NCBI RefSeq assembly: GCF_031455095.1
Contig: NZ_JAVDSB010000004.1
Coordinates: 503,175-567,174 of the forward strand
Direction: 5' to 3'
Source of the DNA: Paenibacillus_E qinlingensis_A
Lineage (GTDB): Bacteria > Bacillota > Bacilli > Paenibacillales > NBRC-103111
DNA: 64,000 nt
The position numbers were made by a program, and so were the translations under genes. This document shows positions 25,581 through 34,889 of the stretch, piece after piece. Each line of letters starts with the position of its first letter. The first letter of the stretch is position 1. Below the pieces are notes generated by a model. It was not told the DNA's origin, did no database searches, and was given only the letters and a program-made list of their open reading frames with translations.

Positions 25581-28500
25581 CTACTTCGTGTTATTAATAG
25601 AATCGTAAGCTCTCATCGCAACAACCGTTGCCATTTCGCGCGTTACTTCATCACTCGGGTGGAATTGATTATCCCATCCTGACATCAGTTCCTGGGAAAT
25701 AATTGTTTGTACAGCCGATTTAGCCCAAGCCGACACCTGCTCCAAATCGTCAATCATTGGCGTCTGCTCAGTAGCTGAAAGCTTAAGCGCATTAACCATA
25801 ATGACCGCCATTTGCTCACGCGTCAGCTTCTCATTGGGACTAAACTGGTCGGAGCTCGTTCCTGCAATGAATCCAGCTTTATACGCAGCATTCACGAAAG
25901 GATAGAACCAATCCCCTTGTGTCACGTCGTTAAAGTTAATCGCCTTAGCCAATTGCACATCCAGCCCAAGAACGCCTACTAACATTTTCGTAAACTCAGC
26001 TCGTGTAACCGTCGTTTGCGGACTAAATTTACCATCGCTGCCCTCGACAAGAGCTTTCTCTGTCGCTTCGCTAATCGCATCAACAGCCCAAGGGGAGATC
26101 GTGTTGGCGTCCGAATACACCTTAGTTAAATCGAATGCCTCAGGCGCTTTTTCGGTGCTCGTATACGAAACAAAGCTCGTGAAATGATTCGTTTTAATGA
26201 TCAAATCATTGTCTTTTACAAACGCGTAAGTGATCTTCTCCTTACCTTTTGTAGCCTCAATTCCTTCAGCTTCTGTCGTGTATACTTCGATTGGCGTAAA
26301 CGTGTCGCCCTCGATGAATCCGACTTGCTGACCTTTCGCACCTTTTAGAACAAGGGTTACTGGTCTATCGAATAGAACCGATTCCTTCGCGTTCCCCATT
26401 GCAAAAGCTTGACCAAGCTTGAGCTGTTTCGTAATCTCTTCGCTTAGACCCTTCTTCATCAAATCCTGAAGCGTTGTATCATTTGTATTTAATGCAGTAA
26501 TTAATTCGATATTGGCATTCCCCGATTTTAGAACCGTTCCCTTATCGATGGAGAATGAGATGTCACCTTTCACTGCGGAAATCATAGGAATGCTATCTTT
26601 CACTTCTTCAAGGTTAAGGATCACTTTAGAAGTGACATTAGGAATATTGATGGTGATTAATTCCTTGTCTTTCATGTCTTTCGTGATGTTGACTGGGTAA
26701 TCTGCTTTGATATCAGATGGGATATCAATGATTGGTTTTTTATCGTTTGTAGTGCCAATTGGCAGTGCTCCTGTTGGTGGTTTTACTCCTAAATCTTCCC
26801 CGAGATCCTTCGTATAACGCCATTCAATAGAGTCCCCACTCTTAGGGAATATTTTGCTTGCGCCAACTTGAGGATAGGTACCGTTGACATTGTACATCCA
26901 GCCACTACCGCTGCCATGGTCAAATTCTCCGTCTCCATCAATTGATGCTACATAAACACTATCATATTTCTCTGCACCCAATTCGTAGGGTATTCCAAGT
27001 TTATCAAGTTCTCTCTTCAGAACACTCCATACAGAATCTCCGCTTTGCAAATCAACACTTGATTTGGGTATAACATAACCTTTATCAATTGTCAGCTTAT
27101 CTACGGATAATGTTACACGATTGGAAGTTGGAGGCACACCACCACCTGGAGATTGTACCACGCTGGACGTGTAAGTAATAAAGTCAGTAAAATGCTTTGT
27201 TTTAACAATAAGATCATTACCATTATCGTAGGCATATTCAAGATTCCCGCCAGCTAAGCCTTCTGCATCGCTAGCATAGCTTTGAATAACATGAATAGAG
27301 CCATTTTGGATATAAGCAGCTTGCTTCCCTTTCTTATCCTTAAAGGTTAGCGTGATAAATTGATCAAATTCAATTCTATTGTTACCGCCAAGTGTGATCG
27401 CTTGGTTTACCGAATCTAATTTCTTTCCATTCGTAATAATCGTGTTTACTTTATTAATTAACGAGGATGTCGTCGTATCTATAAATGTTATTAACTCGAT
27501 CGCTGATGAGTCACCACTAGTAATCTGAGCGCCCTTTGGAATAGCCAATGACACATTGCCTTTTACAGCCTCTATTTGGGGTAAGCTGCTGTTAGATGGC
27601 AATTTAACTTGAATTTTCGCATTGTTATCCTCAGGAATCTTAATTGTAATTTCTTTATTTGTATCGGCAGTCGTTACAGCAACCGTGTAATCCTTATTAT
27701 CGGAAGGAATCTGAATTATCGGTGTATCCCCATCCGGTAAAAGGATCTCATTCCCCCCTGGAAGCGGTGCTGTCTCTAACGTTACATCCGTCATGTCGTA
27801 TAGCGATTTATGACTATTTACAAATCTGTCATAGGCTACAAGCGCGTAAGTTCCTTGATCCGTAGCCATTGAATCGACACCAGATCCTGGCCCTGACTTC
27901 ACATGCTGAAATCCTCCATCCGCTACAGCGAAGGAAAGTAAAGCATGAAGTGCCGACTTGCCATTCTTGATAAATCTTTCATCCGTATTCGGGTTGATTC
28001 CTAGTATTGAAAGGGCAGTAACAACCTGTGCAATGCTTTCACTGCTAGTACCAAAACCACCATATTCATCTTGTGTCTTCGCCAACCAAGCAACCGCCCG
28101 GTCTCCAGCACTTTTCACATCAGGGTGAGTTTGATAATAAGGAGCAAGGGCTTGGAGCGCCATGGCAGTCAAATCAACATCGGGCCGCGGTGTTCCAAGG
28201 CTCCAACCACCGGCATCAATCGTTCCTTTATTAACTTCTTTCCCTACAATATGTGCGATTAAATTGTCTCTCGTTGCTTGCTTCTTCTCCGCCTGTACGG
28301 TAGGGATAGCATAGTTGTGGCTATCAAAAGCTAGCAGAGCATAAATAGGACCATTAATTCCTTGCTTAATCACATAATCATAGTTCGCAAGAGCTGATGT
28401 GAGGTCGTATCCTCCCACGTTCCTTGGGTCTTTTCCAATAGACGTAAGTCCAAGAATAGCTCTTGAATGCTCAGTTCCTTTAATCGTATCAAGAACACCT

Positions 28501-31500
28501 TTATTTACATTCATCAATTCTTTTACTTTATTTACTACATTGTTGTAATACCCCTGATAATAGCCCTCAGGTACTTCATATTTAGCTCTTGCCAGTGAAA
28601 GTACCGACCATTCACCACCACTTGTTTCGAATGTGGGATTAGTGACGGTTTTTAGGATGTAAGCTAAATTCTTATTTAACACTTGATTGAGATCTGGCTT
28701 ACTATAGATAACAGTTATGTCACGTTCGGCTATATTGCCTGATTCGTCAGTTGCAGTTATGTTAATCGTATTTGTTCCTTCAAGAAGGATAAGATGATAA
28801 CTCCCATTTTCCTCGGATATGATCGTCCCATTCAACTTTACGACTTTAGTTACACTTGTAGAGGAATTGTCAGTTACCTCAACGCCCAAACTTAACTCCG
28901 GCTGCGTTACTTCCTGATTATCTGAAACCCCGGTTACTGTCATAACAGGCTTCACGGTGTCTTCAACCGTTACATCCGTCATATCATAAAGGCGTTTGCT
29001 ACCAATTACGAACCTATCATAAGCAACAAGTGCATAAGCACCTTGATCTGTAGCGAGACCATTTACGCCGCCTGTTCTAGTATGTTTAAATCCACCATCA
29101 GTTGCAGCAAATGTGAGTATAGCATCCATAGCAGACTTACCATTCTTGATAAATCTTGCATCCGTACTTGGATCAATGCCTAGCGCTGTTAATGCAGTAA
29201 TAACCTGCGCAATGCTTTCGCTGCTCGAACCAAATCCACCCTCGCTGTCCTGTTTTTTCGACAACCATGCAATGGCACGGTCTCCAGCACTTTTCACATC
29301 TGGTTGAGACTGATAATAAGGAGCGAGAGCCTGCAAGGCCATCGAAGTCAAATCAACATCCGCGCTCGTTAGAGAGAACCCCCAACCTCCTGCATCTATC
29401 GTTCCTTTTTTCACTTCTTTACCTACAATATAGGAAACCAAATTTTCTCTCGTTGTTTGTGTTTTCCCTGCTCCTGCATTAGGAATAACATAGTTCCGAC
29501 TATCAAATGCAAGTAGAGCGAAGGTCGGTCCATTAATTCCTTGTTTAATGACATAATCGTAATCAGAAAGCGCTGATCTCAGATCATAGTTCCCTACTCT
29601 GGATATATCTTTGCCAATTGAAGTAAGTCCTAGAATTACTCTTGAGTTCTCCGTACCATTCACTTTGTCCAATAAACCATTATTTAAAGTCATTCGGCGA
29701 TCAACTTCGGTAACTACTTTCGTGTAATACGATTGATAGTACTCCTCGGGTACTGTGTAGTTAGCTCTTGCCAAAGACAGAATCGACCATTCACCATTAC
29801 CTGTTCCATACCCCGGACTAGTAATTGTTCTTAGCATATAGGCTAAAGTCTTATTCAAATGGTTTTTAGCCGTCGTAGCCATACTAGCTTTATATATAAC
29901 TACAATTGATTTCTCGGCGATATTTCCAGCTGCATCTGTAGCAGAAATGGTAATCGTATTCGTGCCAGGAACTAGAACAACTGAATAAGTTTCGTTTAGC
30001 TTCGTTATCACCGTTCCATTCAACTTAACAACGGATACAATAGCCTCAGGACGATTATCCGTCACGACCACGTTGAAACCTAGATTGGCCTGAGTTACTT
30101 CTTGGTTATTCGAAATTCCCGTAACCGTAATGCCCGGCTTTTCCGTATCTTCAAATGACTTATTCAGATTAACTAGCGCACTATTTACACTTGCTTGCGT
30201 ACTCTCCAAGTTTGTAAGCACAGTATAGGCGTGCTCATATGCTAATCGAACAGCTGTATCCGCTAAAACAGTTGATTTATTCGGGTCGCTGTTTATTTTA
30301 GCTACTCTAGCAACTAACGCATCTTTATCCGCTGGGTTTGGCAGATAACTCCACTCGTTAGCTCCTAGATCAGCTCCCCATCCGTACAGGGAAAATTGCG
30401 TGCGAATCACATCCCCCTCGTGGGGGATATACTGAGATAATCCTACATCTGGTAAAACATTATTAACAGCGTACATCCATCCGGACATCGATGTATAATC
30501 AAATTCACCCAGCCAGTTCGCATCATTTTTCGCGCCAATCTGATCTCCATTTGTTGTAATTTGATCTTGGATAAATGATGGTACTTGTATAGCCGTCTTA
30601 TTATCCTTAACCTTTGTTAAATAGAAAGAATTATTAATTTCTCCTGCATTTTGATAATTCCCCGCACCTAATTCACGTGTAAGCAAGGAAGCACCATTAT
30701 CTCCATTGAAGAAAGGGACGATTACAGGTTCTTTATAATAACCCTGCCCTATCGTAAACTTCTCAACCGAGAGCGTTACATGGCCAATGGGAGCAGGCTC
30801 TGGTTTCGTTTCCACAATCAATGGTTGTGTACCTCTTACTACGCCAGGAGCTGCACCAGAACGATAATCGGTAGCTTCCACAGAATAATTCCCCGCGGCT
30901 ACACCATGGTCAAATACAGCTACACCACTAGCATTCGTAATCGCATCAACTGCACCGACTTTTACCTTAATACCATTAGCTGGTGAGTCTATAAACCCTG
31001 TGTTCACCCAGTCATAAGTTGTTTTCGTAACTGTTACGGAAAAGGGGGTATCCGCGTTAACAGGTGTAGACGAAATGGAGATCGATTTCAACAGTTGCGT
31101 ATTGAGGTCTCCATAATAAACTAGAACTTGGTCATTACTTTCTAATCGGTACTGATCTATCCCAACATCAGGAATGATCCACTGCCCCTGACGTTTAATA
31201 GCAAAATTCCAACCGCTATATTGTCCATATTGTGCCTCTTGTATCCCATTGATGCTAGAGACATAGCGACCATATTGGGAACTAGTGACAATTAAATTGT
31301 CTGGCAGGAATTTAGATTGCAGTACTTCTAATGCAGTTGAGCCTGTAGCAGACTCCTCTTGAATTAGGCCCTGAGGTCCTTCGACGCGAAGTGCAACGGT
31401 AACGGGATCTTCACTCGCTGCGAAAACTTGATTAGCTGGTGCTATGGCAGTAAATAAAACAGATAGTACCATGATTACAGCTAACATTGTCGACATTATT

Positions 31501-31523
31501 TTGCGTTGTAACTTCGTAAACAT
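25581..31523 (-). CDS. Giant SLH surface protein with DUF4430 and toroid domains (candidate B12-capture protein)
   Basis: A 1980-residue secreted protein. Order, with approximate residues: signal peptide 1-35; DUF4430-1 40-138; Ig-like 144-240; DUF4430-2 248-385 (MSGWMYAVNNVLPDVGLSQY); helical linker 390-460; Ig-like 465-545; toroid-1 550-850; Ig-like 862-940; toroid-2 945-1245; unknown beta unit A 1250-1460; DUF4430-3 1468-1577 (GSGWMYNVNGTYPQVGASKI); unknown beta unit B 1580-1790, a copy of A; three SLH repeats 1800-1975. It is expressed alone behind a B12 riboswitch. The toroid/DUF4430 pairing copies the layout of animal cobalamin carriers. B12 binding is inferred. The frame is intact throughout. 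Confidence 0.88.
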   Translation of the reverse strand: MFTKLQRKIMSTMLAVIMVLSVLFTAIAPANQVFAASEDPVTVALRVEGPQGLIQEESATGSTALEVLQSKFLPDNLIVTSSQYGRYVSSINGIQEAQYGQYSGWNFAIKRQGQWIIPDVGIDQYRLESNDQVLVYYGDLNTQLLKSISISSTPVNADTPFSVTVTKTTYDWVNTGFIDSPANGIKVKVGAVDAITNASGVAVFDHGVAAGNYSVEATDYRSGAAPGVVRGTQPLIVETKPEPAPIGHVTLSVEKFTIGQGYYKEPVIVPFFNGDNGASLLTRELGAGNYQNAGEINNSFYLTKVKDNKTAIQVPSFIQDQITTNGDQIGAKNDANWLGEFDYTSMSGWMYAVNNVLPDVGLSQYIPHEGDVIRTQFSLYGWGADLGANEWSYLPNPADKDALVARVAKINSDPNKSTVLADTAVRLAYEHAYTVLTNLESTQASVNSALVNLNKSFEDTEKPGITVTGISNNQEVTQANLGFNVVVTDNRPEAIVSVVKLNGTVITKLNETYSVVLVPGTNTITISATDAAGNIAEKSIVVIYKASMATTAKNHLNKTLAYMLRTITSPGYGTGNGEWSILSLARANYTVPEEYYQSYYTKVVTEVDRRMTLNNGLLDKVNGTENSRVILGLTSIGKDISRVGNYDLRSALSDYDYVIKQGINGPTFALLAFDSRNYVIPNAGAGKTQTTRENLVSYIVGKEVKKGTIDAGGWGFSLTSADVDLTSMALQALAPYYQSQPDVKSAGDRAIAWLSKKQDSEGGFGSSSESIAQVITALTALGIDPSTDARFIKNGKSAMDAILTFAATDGGFKHTRTGGVNGLATDQGAYALVAYDRFVIGSKRLYDMTDVTVEDTVKPVMTVTGVSDNQEVTQPELSLGVEVTDNSSTSVTKVVKLNGTIISEENGSYHLILLEGTNTINITATDESGNIAERDITVIYSKPDLNQVLNKNLAYILKTVTNPTFETSGGEWSVLSLARAKYEVPEGYYQGYYNNVVNKVKELMNVNKGVLDTIKGTEHSRAILGLTSIGKDPRNVGGYDLTSALANYDYVIKQGINGPIYALLAFDSHNYAIPTVQAEKKQATRDNLIAHIVGKEVNKGTIDAGGWSLGTPRPDVDLTAMALQALAPYYQTHPDVKSAGDRAVAWLAKTQDEYGGFGTSSESIAQVVTALSILGINPNTDERFIKNGKSALHALLSFAVADGGFQHVKSGPGSGVDSMATDQGTYALVAYDRFVNSHKSLYDMTDVTLETAPLPGGNEILLPDGDTPIIQIPSDNKDYTVAVTTADTNKEITIKIPEDNNAKIQVKLPSNSSLPQIEAVKGNVSLAIPKGAQITSGDSSAIELITFIDTTTSSLINKVNTIITNGKKLDSVNQAITLGGNNRIEFDQFITLTFKDKKGKQAAYIQNGSIHVIQSYASDAEGLAGGNLEYAYDNGNDLIVKTKHFTDFITYTSSVVQSPGGGVPPTSNRVTLSVDKLTIDKGYVIPKSSVDLQSGDSVWSVLKRELDKLGIPYELGAEKYDSVYVASIDGDGEFDHGSGSGWMYNVNGTYPQVGASKIFPKSGDSIEWRYTKDLGEDLGVKPPTGALPIGTTNDKKPIIDIPSDIKADYPVNITKDMKDKELITINIPNVTSKVILNLEEVKDSIPMISAVKGDISFSIDKGTVLKSGNANIELITALNTNDTTLQDLMKKGLSEEITKQLKLGQAFAMGNAKESVLFDRPVTLVLKGAKGQQVGFIEGDTFTPIEVYTTEAEGIEATKGKEKITYAFVKDNDLIIKTNHFTSFVSYTSTEKAPEAFDLTKVYSDANTISPWAVDAISEATEKALVEGSDGKFSPQTTVTRAEFTKMLVGVLGLDVQLAKAINFNDVTQGDWFYPFVNAAYKAGFIAGTSSDQFSPNEKLTREQMAVIMVNALKLSATEQTPMIDDLEQVSAWAKSAVQTIISQELMSGWDNQFHPSDEVTREMATVVAMRAYDSINNTK
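27770..30135. repeat. Tandem internal duplication (Ig-like plus toroid unit, about 1.19 kb each)
   Basis: Two consecutive units inside the giant SLH gene, about 28960-30135 and 27770-28945, encode the same Ig-like plus toroid module. Shared phrases include TVTGISNNQEVTQ versus TVTGVSDNQEVTQ and YDYVIKQGINGP in both. Similarity is high enough to suggest a fairly recent duplication. Confidence 0.85.
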
Positions 31524-31564
31524 TTTCCACTTCTCTCCCTTTGCTTTGATTTATCGCACGCCAA

Positions 31565-31603
31565 AACAAAAAAGACCATCCCTCAGGCGGGGTGGCCTTC
31601 TTA
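31565..31603 (-). terminator. Riboswitch-controlled terminator of the giant SLH gene
   Basis: On the minus strand AAGGCCACCCC pairs with GGGATGGTCTT (including G-U pairs) and is followed by TTTTTTG. It lies between the cobalamin riboswitch and the start at 31523, as expected for a transcriptional switch. Confidence 0.85.
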
Positions 31604-31691
31604 ATTCATCAATAAACAAACATACGTGCGCCATAATGGCTACAGAACGCTAACTGAATTCCCACCCCCCGGAGAATCAGAGCAACAACGA

Positions 31692-31868
31692 AATAAGGCA
31701 GGTATCCTGGCTCATGCATCATCGTCAACTTTTCGCCTTCCCATCTCCCAAGGAGACAGTGGCCTGATAGAAAAGCAACTCCGCATTTACAGTGGCGGGA
31801 CCGCGCAGGTTTTACACCTGACTTCCCTTTTAAGTACCTTCGACTGAAGCATCAAAAGTACACCTTAC
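31692..31868 (-). promoter_or_regulatory. Cobalamin (vitamin B12) riboswitch, second copy
   Basis: On the minus strand the core reads AAGGTGTACT, then AAGGGAAGTCAGGTGTAAAA, then GCGCGGTCCCGCCACTGTAA, and ends in GAGCCAGGATACCTGCC. This is the same class as the element at 19.4 kb. It controls the single 1980-residue surface-protein gene. Confidence 0.95.
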
Positions 31869-31967
31869 TCGCAATTTATGTAGTTATATGGCTTCATACT
31901 AGCGGGTAATCCATTATTTGTCTAGTAGTTTGCTAGATTGATAAATTCTCAAATACATCAAAAAAAG

Positions 31968-32018
31968 AAAAGGCAACCCCACTTAGACAACCGTCCAGTA
32001 AGATTACCTTCCTCTTTT
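31968..32018 (-). terminator. Terminator after the Pro/Met-rich small gene
   Basis: On the minus strand GGTAATCTTACT pairs with AGTGGGGTTGCC, with G-U pairs, and TTTTCTTTTTTT follows. It lies about 20 bp beyond the stop at 32038. Confidence 0.75.
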
Positions 32019-32037
32019 ACATCTTCATTTCCAGAAA

Positions 32038-32331
32038 TTAGTACCTACAGATACAACGTGTAATGATAACCAATAGAATGAACAATACTAGAATACTAGC
32101 AGCTGAATTGTTTTTTGGTGGACATGGAGCTACTGCGTGAGTAGTCACTGGTTTCGGGAAAACAAATTCAGTTTGTTGGTAGGATGCGTGCAGGTGAATA
32201 TTATTGTGTGCGGGTTGCTGCATGATTGGCGCTGGAGCTGGCATCGGAGTCGGCATAGGCATCGGCATCGGCATTGGAGTTGGCATTGGCATTGGTTGCA
32301 TTGGGTAATTCGGAACTTTTACATATTCCAT
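32038..32331 (-). CDS. Small Pro/Met-repeat protein with C-terminal membrane helix (YjcZ-like tail)
   Basis: A 97-residue protein. Residues 10-40 are a run of Met-Pro and Thr-Pro dipeptides (PMPTPMPMPMPMPTPMPAP) encoded by CATCGGCATCGG-type DNA repeats. The middle is His/Gln-rich. The C-terminus ASILVLFILLVIITRCICRY resembles the membrane tail of YjcZ-family sporulation proteins. It has a good AGGAGGTG site and its own terminator, so it is probably real. Function is unknown; a spore-coat or membrane role is a guess from the tail. Confidence 0.65.
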   Translation of the reverse strand: MEYVKVPNYPMQPMPMPTPMPMPMPMPTPMPAPAPIMQQPAHNNIHLHASYQQTEFVFPKPVTTHAVAPCPPKNNSAASILVLFILLVIITRCICRY

Positions 32332-32520
32332 GAGAGAGCACCTCCTAATTATTTTCCCTTAAGGGACTTACACAAGCTTACCGTTTAACTCAAAGGTTAT
32401 TGTTGAAGTTGGGTGAATAGCTTACAACATCAGTCTATGGGGAAGCACCTACGTTGCACACGGTAAACACCCAGTTACTGAATAAATTGGGTGGGTGTCA
32501 TGGGCGAACGAGCATACAAC

Positions 32521-32675
32521 AGCCATTTCTCCGCCTTCCACTCCCCTAACTCGAATTTTTCGACTTACAGCTGCTACTTCTTCACTTTCTCATCCCCTAA
32601 CTCGATTATTTCGACTTACAGCGGCCATTTCTCCACCTTCTCCTCCCATAACTCGAATTTTTCTACTATCTCCAC
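32521..32675. repeat. 51-bp tandem repeat, three copies
   Basis: The unit contains CCATTTCTCCACCTTCTCCT followed by CCCCTAACTCGAATTTTTCG and ACTTACAGC. The anchor CCCCTAACTCG recurs at 51-bp spacing near 32543, 32594 and 32645, the last with one change. The period is a multiple of three, so open frames run through it, but they have no start signals. It occupies most of the interval 32332-32692, which otherwise shows nothing. Confidence 0.85.
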
Positions 32676-32692
32676 TCCCCCCTCCAAACCCC

Positions 32693-32735
32693 CAAAAAAA
32701 GGACCGCCCCCTCAACAGAGGGAGCAGTCCTTATC
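32693..32735 (-). terminator. Terminator after the MBL-fold hydrolase gene
   Basis: On the minus strand AAGGACTGCTCCCT pairs with AGGGGGCGGTCCTT, followed by TTTTTTT. It starts a few bases after the gene's stop codon. Confidence 0.9.
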
Positions 32736-32737
32736 TT

Positions 32738-33361
32738 TTACACGTATGGGTTATTCTCACGTTCGAAGCCGATCGTTGTTTTCGCGCCATGCCCGGAATA
32801 GACGATAACCTCGTCATCCAGCAGGAACAGCTTATCCTGAATGGAATCCAACAGGGTATTGTTGTCTCCACCAAGTAGGTCGGTGCGACCGACCGATAAT
32901 TTAAACAAAACATCACCGCTGAACAGGTGATTGTCATACAGGAAGCTCACGCTGCCTGGCGAATGACCAGGGGTGTGGAACACTTTGAGCTTAATGCCCA
33001 GGAACTCCAGCACTTGTCCCTCATCCAAAGCAAATTCCGCTGGATCCGTCACAATCGGAGCACCGAGGTCAGGCCAGCGAGCGGAGCCGTTTTTCTTCGG
33101 ATTCGTTAGCCAATCGGCTTCCAGGTCATGAATATACACCGGACACCCCTTGAGCTTACGAATCTCATCCACGCCACCGATATGATCGAAATGCGCATGG
33201 GTCAGCAGGATCGCCACGATATCCATATCGGCAATCTTCTTGATCAGCGACTTCGGATTCATACCAGGATCGATAATAATACCTTGATTCGTCTCTGGAT
33301 TCGACAGTAAGTACGCGTTCGTCTGAACCGGACCCAGGACGAAGGATTGAATGTTAATCAT
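32738..33361 (-). CDS. MBL-fold metallo-hydrolase (glyoxalase II-like)
   Basis: A 207-residue cytoplasmic hydrolase. The zinc-binding signature is LTHAHFDHIGG, followed by the downstream ligands in FHTPGHSPGSVSF and LFSGDVLF, and a final His in YSGHGAKTTIG. This is the short YcbL/GloB-like subgroup that cleaves hydroxyacylglutathione-like thioesters or related metabolites. It lies 21 bp after the thioredoxin-like gene, probably in one operon with DedA upstream. The exact substrate is unknown. Confidence 0.92.
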   Translation of the reverse strand: MINIQSFVLGPVQTNAYLLSNPETNQGIIIDPGMNPKSLIKKIADMDIVAILLTHAHFDHIGGVDEIRKLKGCPVYIHDLEADWLTNPKKNGSARWPDLGAPIVTDPAEFALDEGQVLEFLGIKLKVFHTPGHSPGSVSFLYDNHLFSGDVLFKLSVGRTDLLGGDNNTLLDSIQDKLFLLDDEVIVYSGHGAKTTIGFERENNPYV

Positions 33362-33382
33362 CGTGATGCCACCTTCACCTTT

Positions 33383-33949
33383 TTAGAACGACTCGATCAA
33401 TGAACGAAGTTCCTTCACAATAACAGCATGATATCCGTTACCTTCGCCATATTGACGGCCCATTTCGGCTCTGGCTACTTGAATTTTTTCGTTATAATCA
33501 GCCGCATCGCGATCTGGATTATCTTTCTTGAATTGCGTCATCACCGCTTGCACGTTCTTCGGACGAGGTCCCCAGTGTCCAAGCGAGAAGCCGCCTGTAT
33601 CCGTGAACACGACGATTGGAATCCCACGTCCGCCGCCTGTCAGGAACTGATCAATAACATCATAGTTTTGTTCAATGATGAGAACTTCCGTTGGAATACC
33701 GCTATCTTCCAAAGCCTTGAAAACTACCGGCACATTGCGAACAACATCGCCACACCAGTCAGCAGCAATAATCAAGCAACGAAGATCATCGCGATTATTC
33801 AACGATTCAAAATACTCTTTGTCCTCTTCATTATCCCAGGCAAAACCATCGTAATACGCCAAAAATTGCTCTTTATTTTTCTCCATACTCTCGATAAATT
33901 GTTTCGGCTTTAGGCCTGTACCTAACTTACTAGCAAGATTTGCACCCAT
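33383..33949 (-). CDS. Thioredoxin-family protein (Thioredoxin_9-like)
   Basis: A 188-residue thioredoxin-fold protein. The active-site region is IIAADWCGDVVRNVPVV: it has a single Cys with Val in place of the second, and Gly-Asp between. The cis-Pro segment is GRGIPIVVFTD. The family with WCGD commonly lacks the second Cys, so it may not act as a simple dithiol reductase. ATG at 33949 is chosen because a GGGAGG site lies nine bases upstream; earlier ATGs overlap or precede that site. It sits between DedA and the MBL hydrolase. Confidence 0.85.
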   Translation of the reverse strand: MGANLASKLGTGLKPKQFIESMEKNKEQFLAYYDGFAWDNEEDKEYFESLNNRDDLRCLIIAADWCGDVVRNVPVVFKALEDSGIPTEVLIIEQNYDVIDQFLTGGGRGIPIVVFTDTGGFSLGHWGPRPKNVQAVMTQFKKDNPDRDAADYNEKIQVARAEMGRQYGEGNGYHAVIVKELRSLIESF

Positions 33950-34027
33950 CGTTTTCATCCTCCCTAGATCGTCCATATTCCCTTTCATTGTATCAAAAGC
34001 AAACGAAACCGCCAAATCAATATGTTG

Positions 34028-34627
34028 CTATGCTTTCGTTTTTCTTTTGAGATAAAATTGATAGCCCGCATACAAGATTGTCAGCACGACCGCAGCGATA
34101 ATCAATGGTTTAATATAAGGCCCAGCATATTCGCCGATCGTCTCCCAGTTGTCTTTCAATTTCATGCCCAAATAAATATACAAAAACGAGTAAGGAATTA
34201 ACGCTAGTCCCGTATACAAGGTGAACTTACCTAATGGCATTTTGGCCATTCCGCCTGGCAAAGAGATCGCATGACGAACAATTGGAATAAATCTCGCTGT
34301 AAAAATCATACCCGTCCCATACCGGTTAAACCAGCTCTCCGCTACATCGATATGATGCTTACTGATTAGAAGGTATTTGCCGTATCTTTCTAGGAAAGGT
34401 CTGCCGCCATAACGTCCAATCCAATACAAAACAACTTGAGCCAATGTTCCCCCAACGACCGCGCACACCATGCCGCCAACGAAGTTAATTTGACCTTTGG
34501 ATACTAGATACCCTGCGTAGGCTAAAAGCAATTCGTTCGGAATGACCTCAAGCATGAGTCCAAGGAATATCCCCCAGTACCCCAGGCCTTCCAAATATAC
34601 CAAAACACTTTGAATCAACTCATGCAT
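34028..34627 (-). CDS. DedA-family membrane protein
   Basis: A 199-residue membrane protein of the DedA/VTT superfamily. The re-entrant signature is MIFTARFIPIVRHAISLPGG, with the two conserved Arg residues. Membrane segments lie near residues 10-30, 45-75, 130-155 and 170-190. Members are linked to lipid-carrier flipping (undecaprenyl phosphate or phosphatidylethanolamine). It may head a small operon with the thioredoxin-like and MBL genes, with a 78-bp gap to the former. Confidence 0.93.
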   Translation of the reverse strand: MHELIQSVLVYLEGLGYWGIFLGLMLEVIPNELLLAYAGYLVSKGQINFVGGMVCAVVGGTLAQVVLYWIGRYGGRPFLERYGKYLLISKHHIDVAESWFNRYGTGMIFTARFIPIVRHAISLPGGMAKMPLGKFTLYTGLALIPYSFLYIYLGMKLKDNWETIGEYAGPYIKPLIIAAVVLTILYAGYQFYLKRKTKA

Positions 34628-34889
34628 ATGTAACCCTCTCTTCGCTTCTTTCTTTTGCCGGTAAACACAGCCCCCATGGGCTCATATATCTGTGCTAATT
34701 GTATTGACTATTTCTGATATTCTGCTTTTCTAATCCCATTCACATTCTATCATAGACAGGCTCTTATCCTCTACTTGTATGCAACTCATTGTTAAAATAC
34801 ACCAATTGATGTTGGCACATCACCGCATGTTGAGTCAATTTGCTTCATCCAATAATCCGATTCATGCGCTGACAAGCCCCCGCATAAGA

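Noticed and set aside
32491..32878. Two open frames through the 51-bp repeats
   Set aside because: They have low-complexity Ser/Thr/Phe/Pro composition, no start signal, and run into the antisense of the MBL gene.
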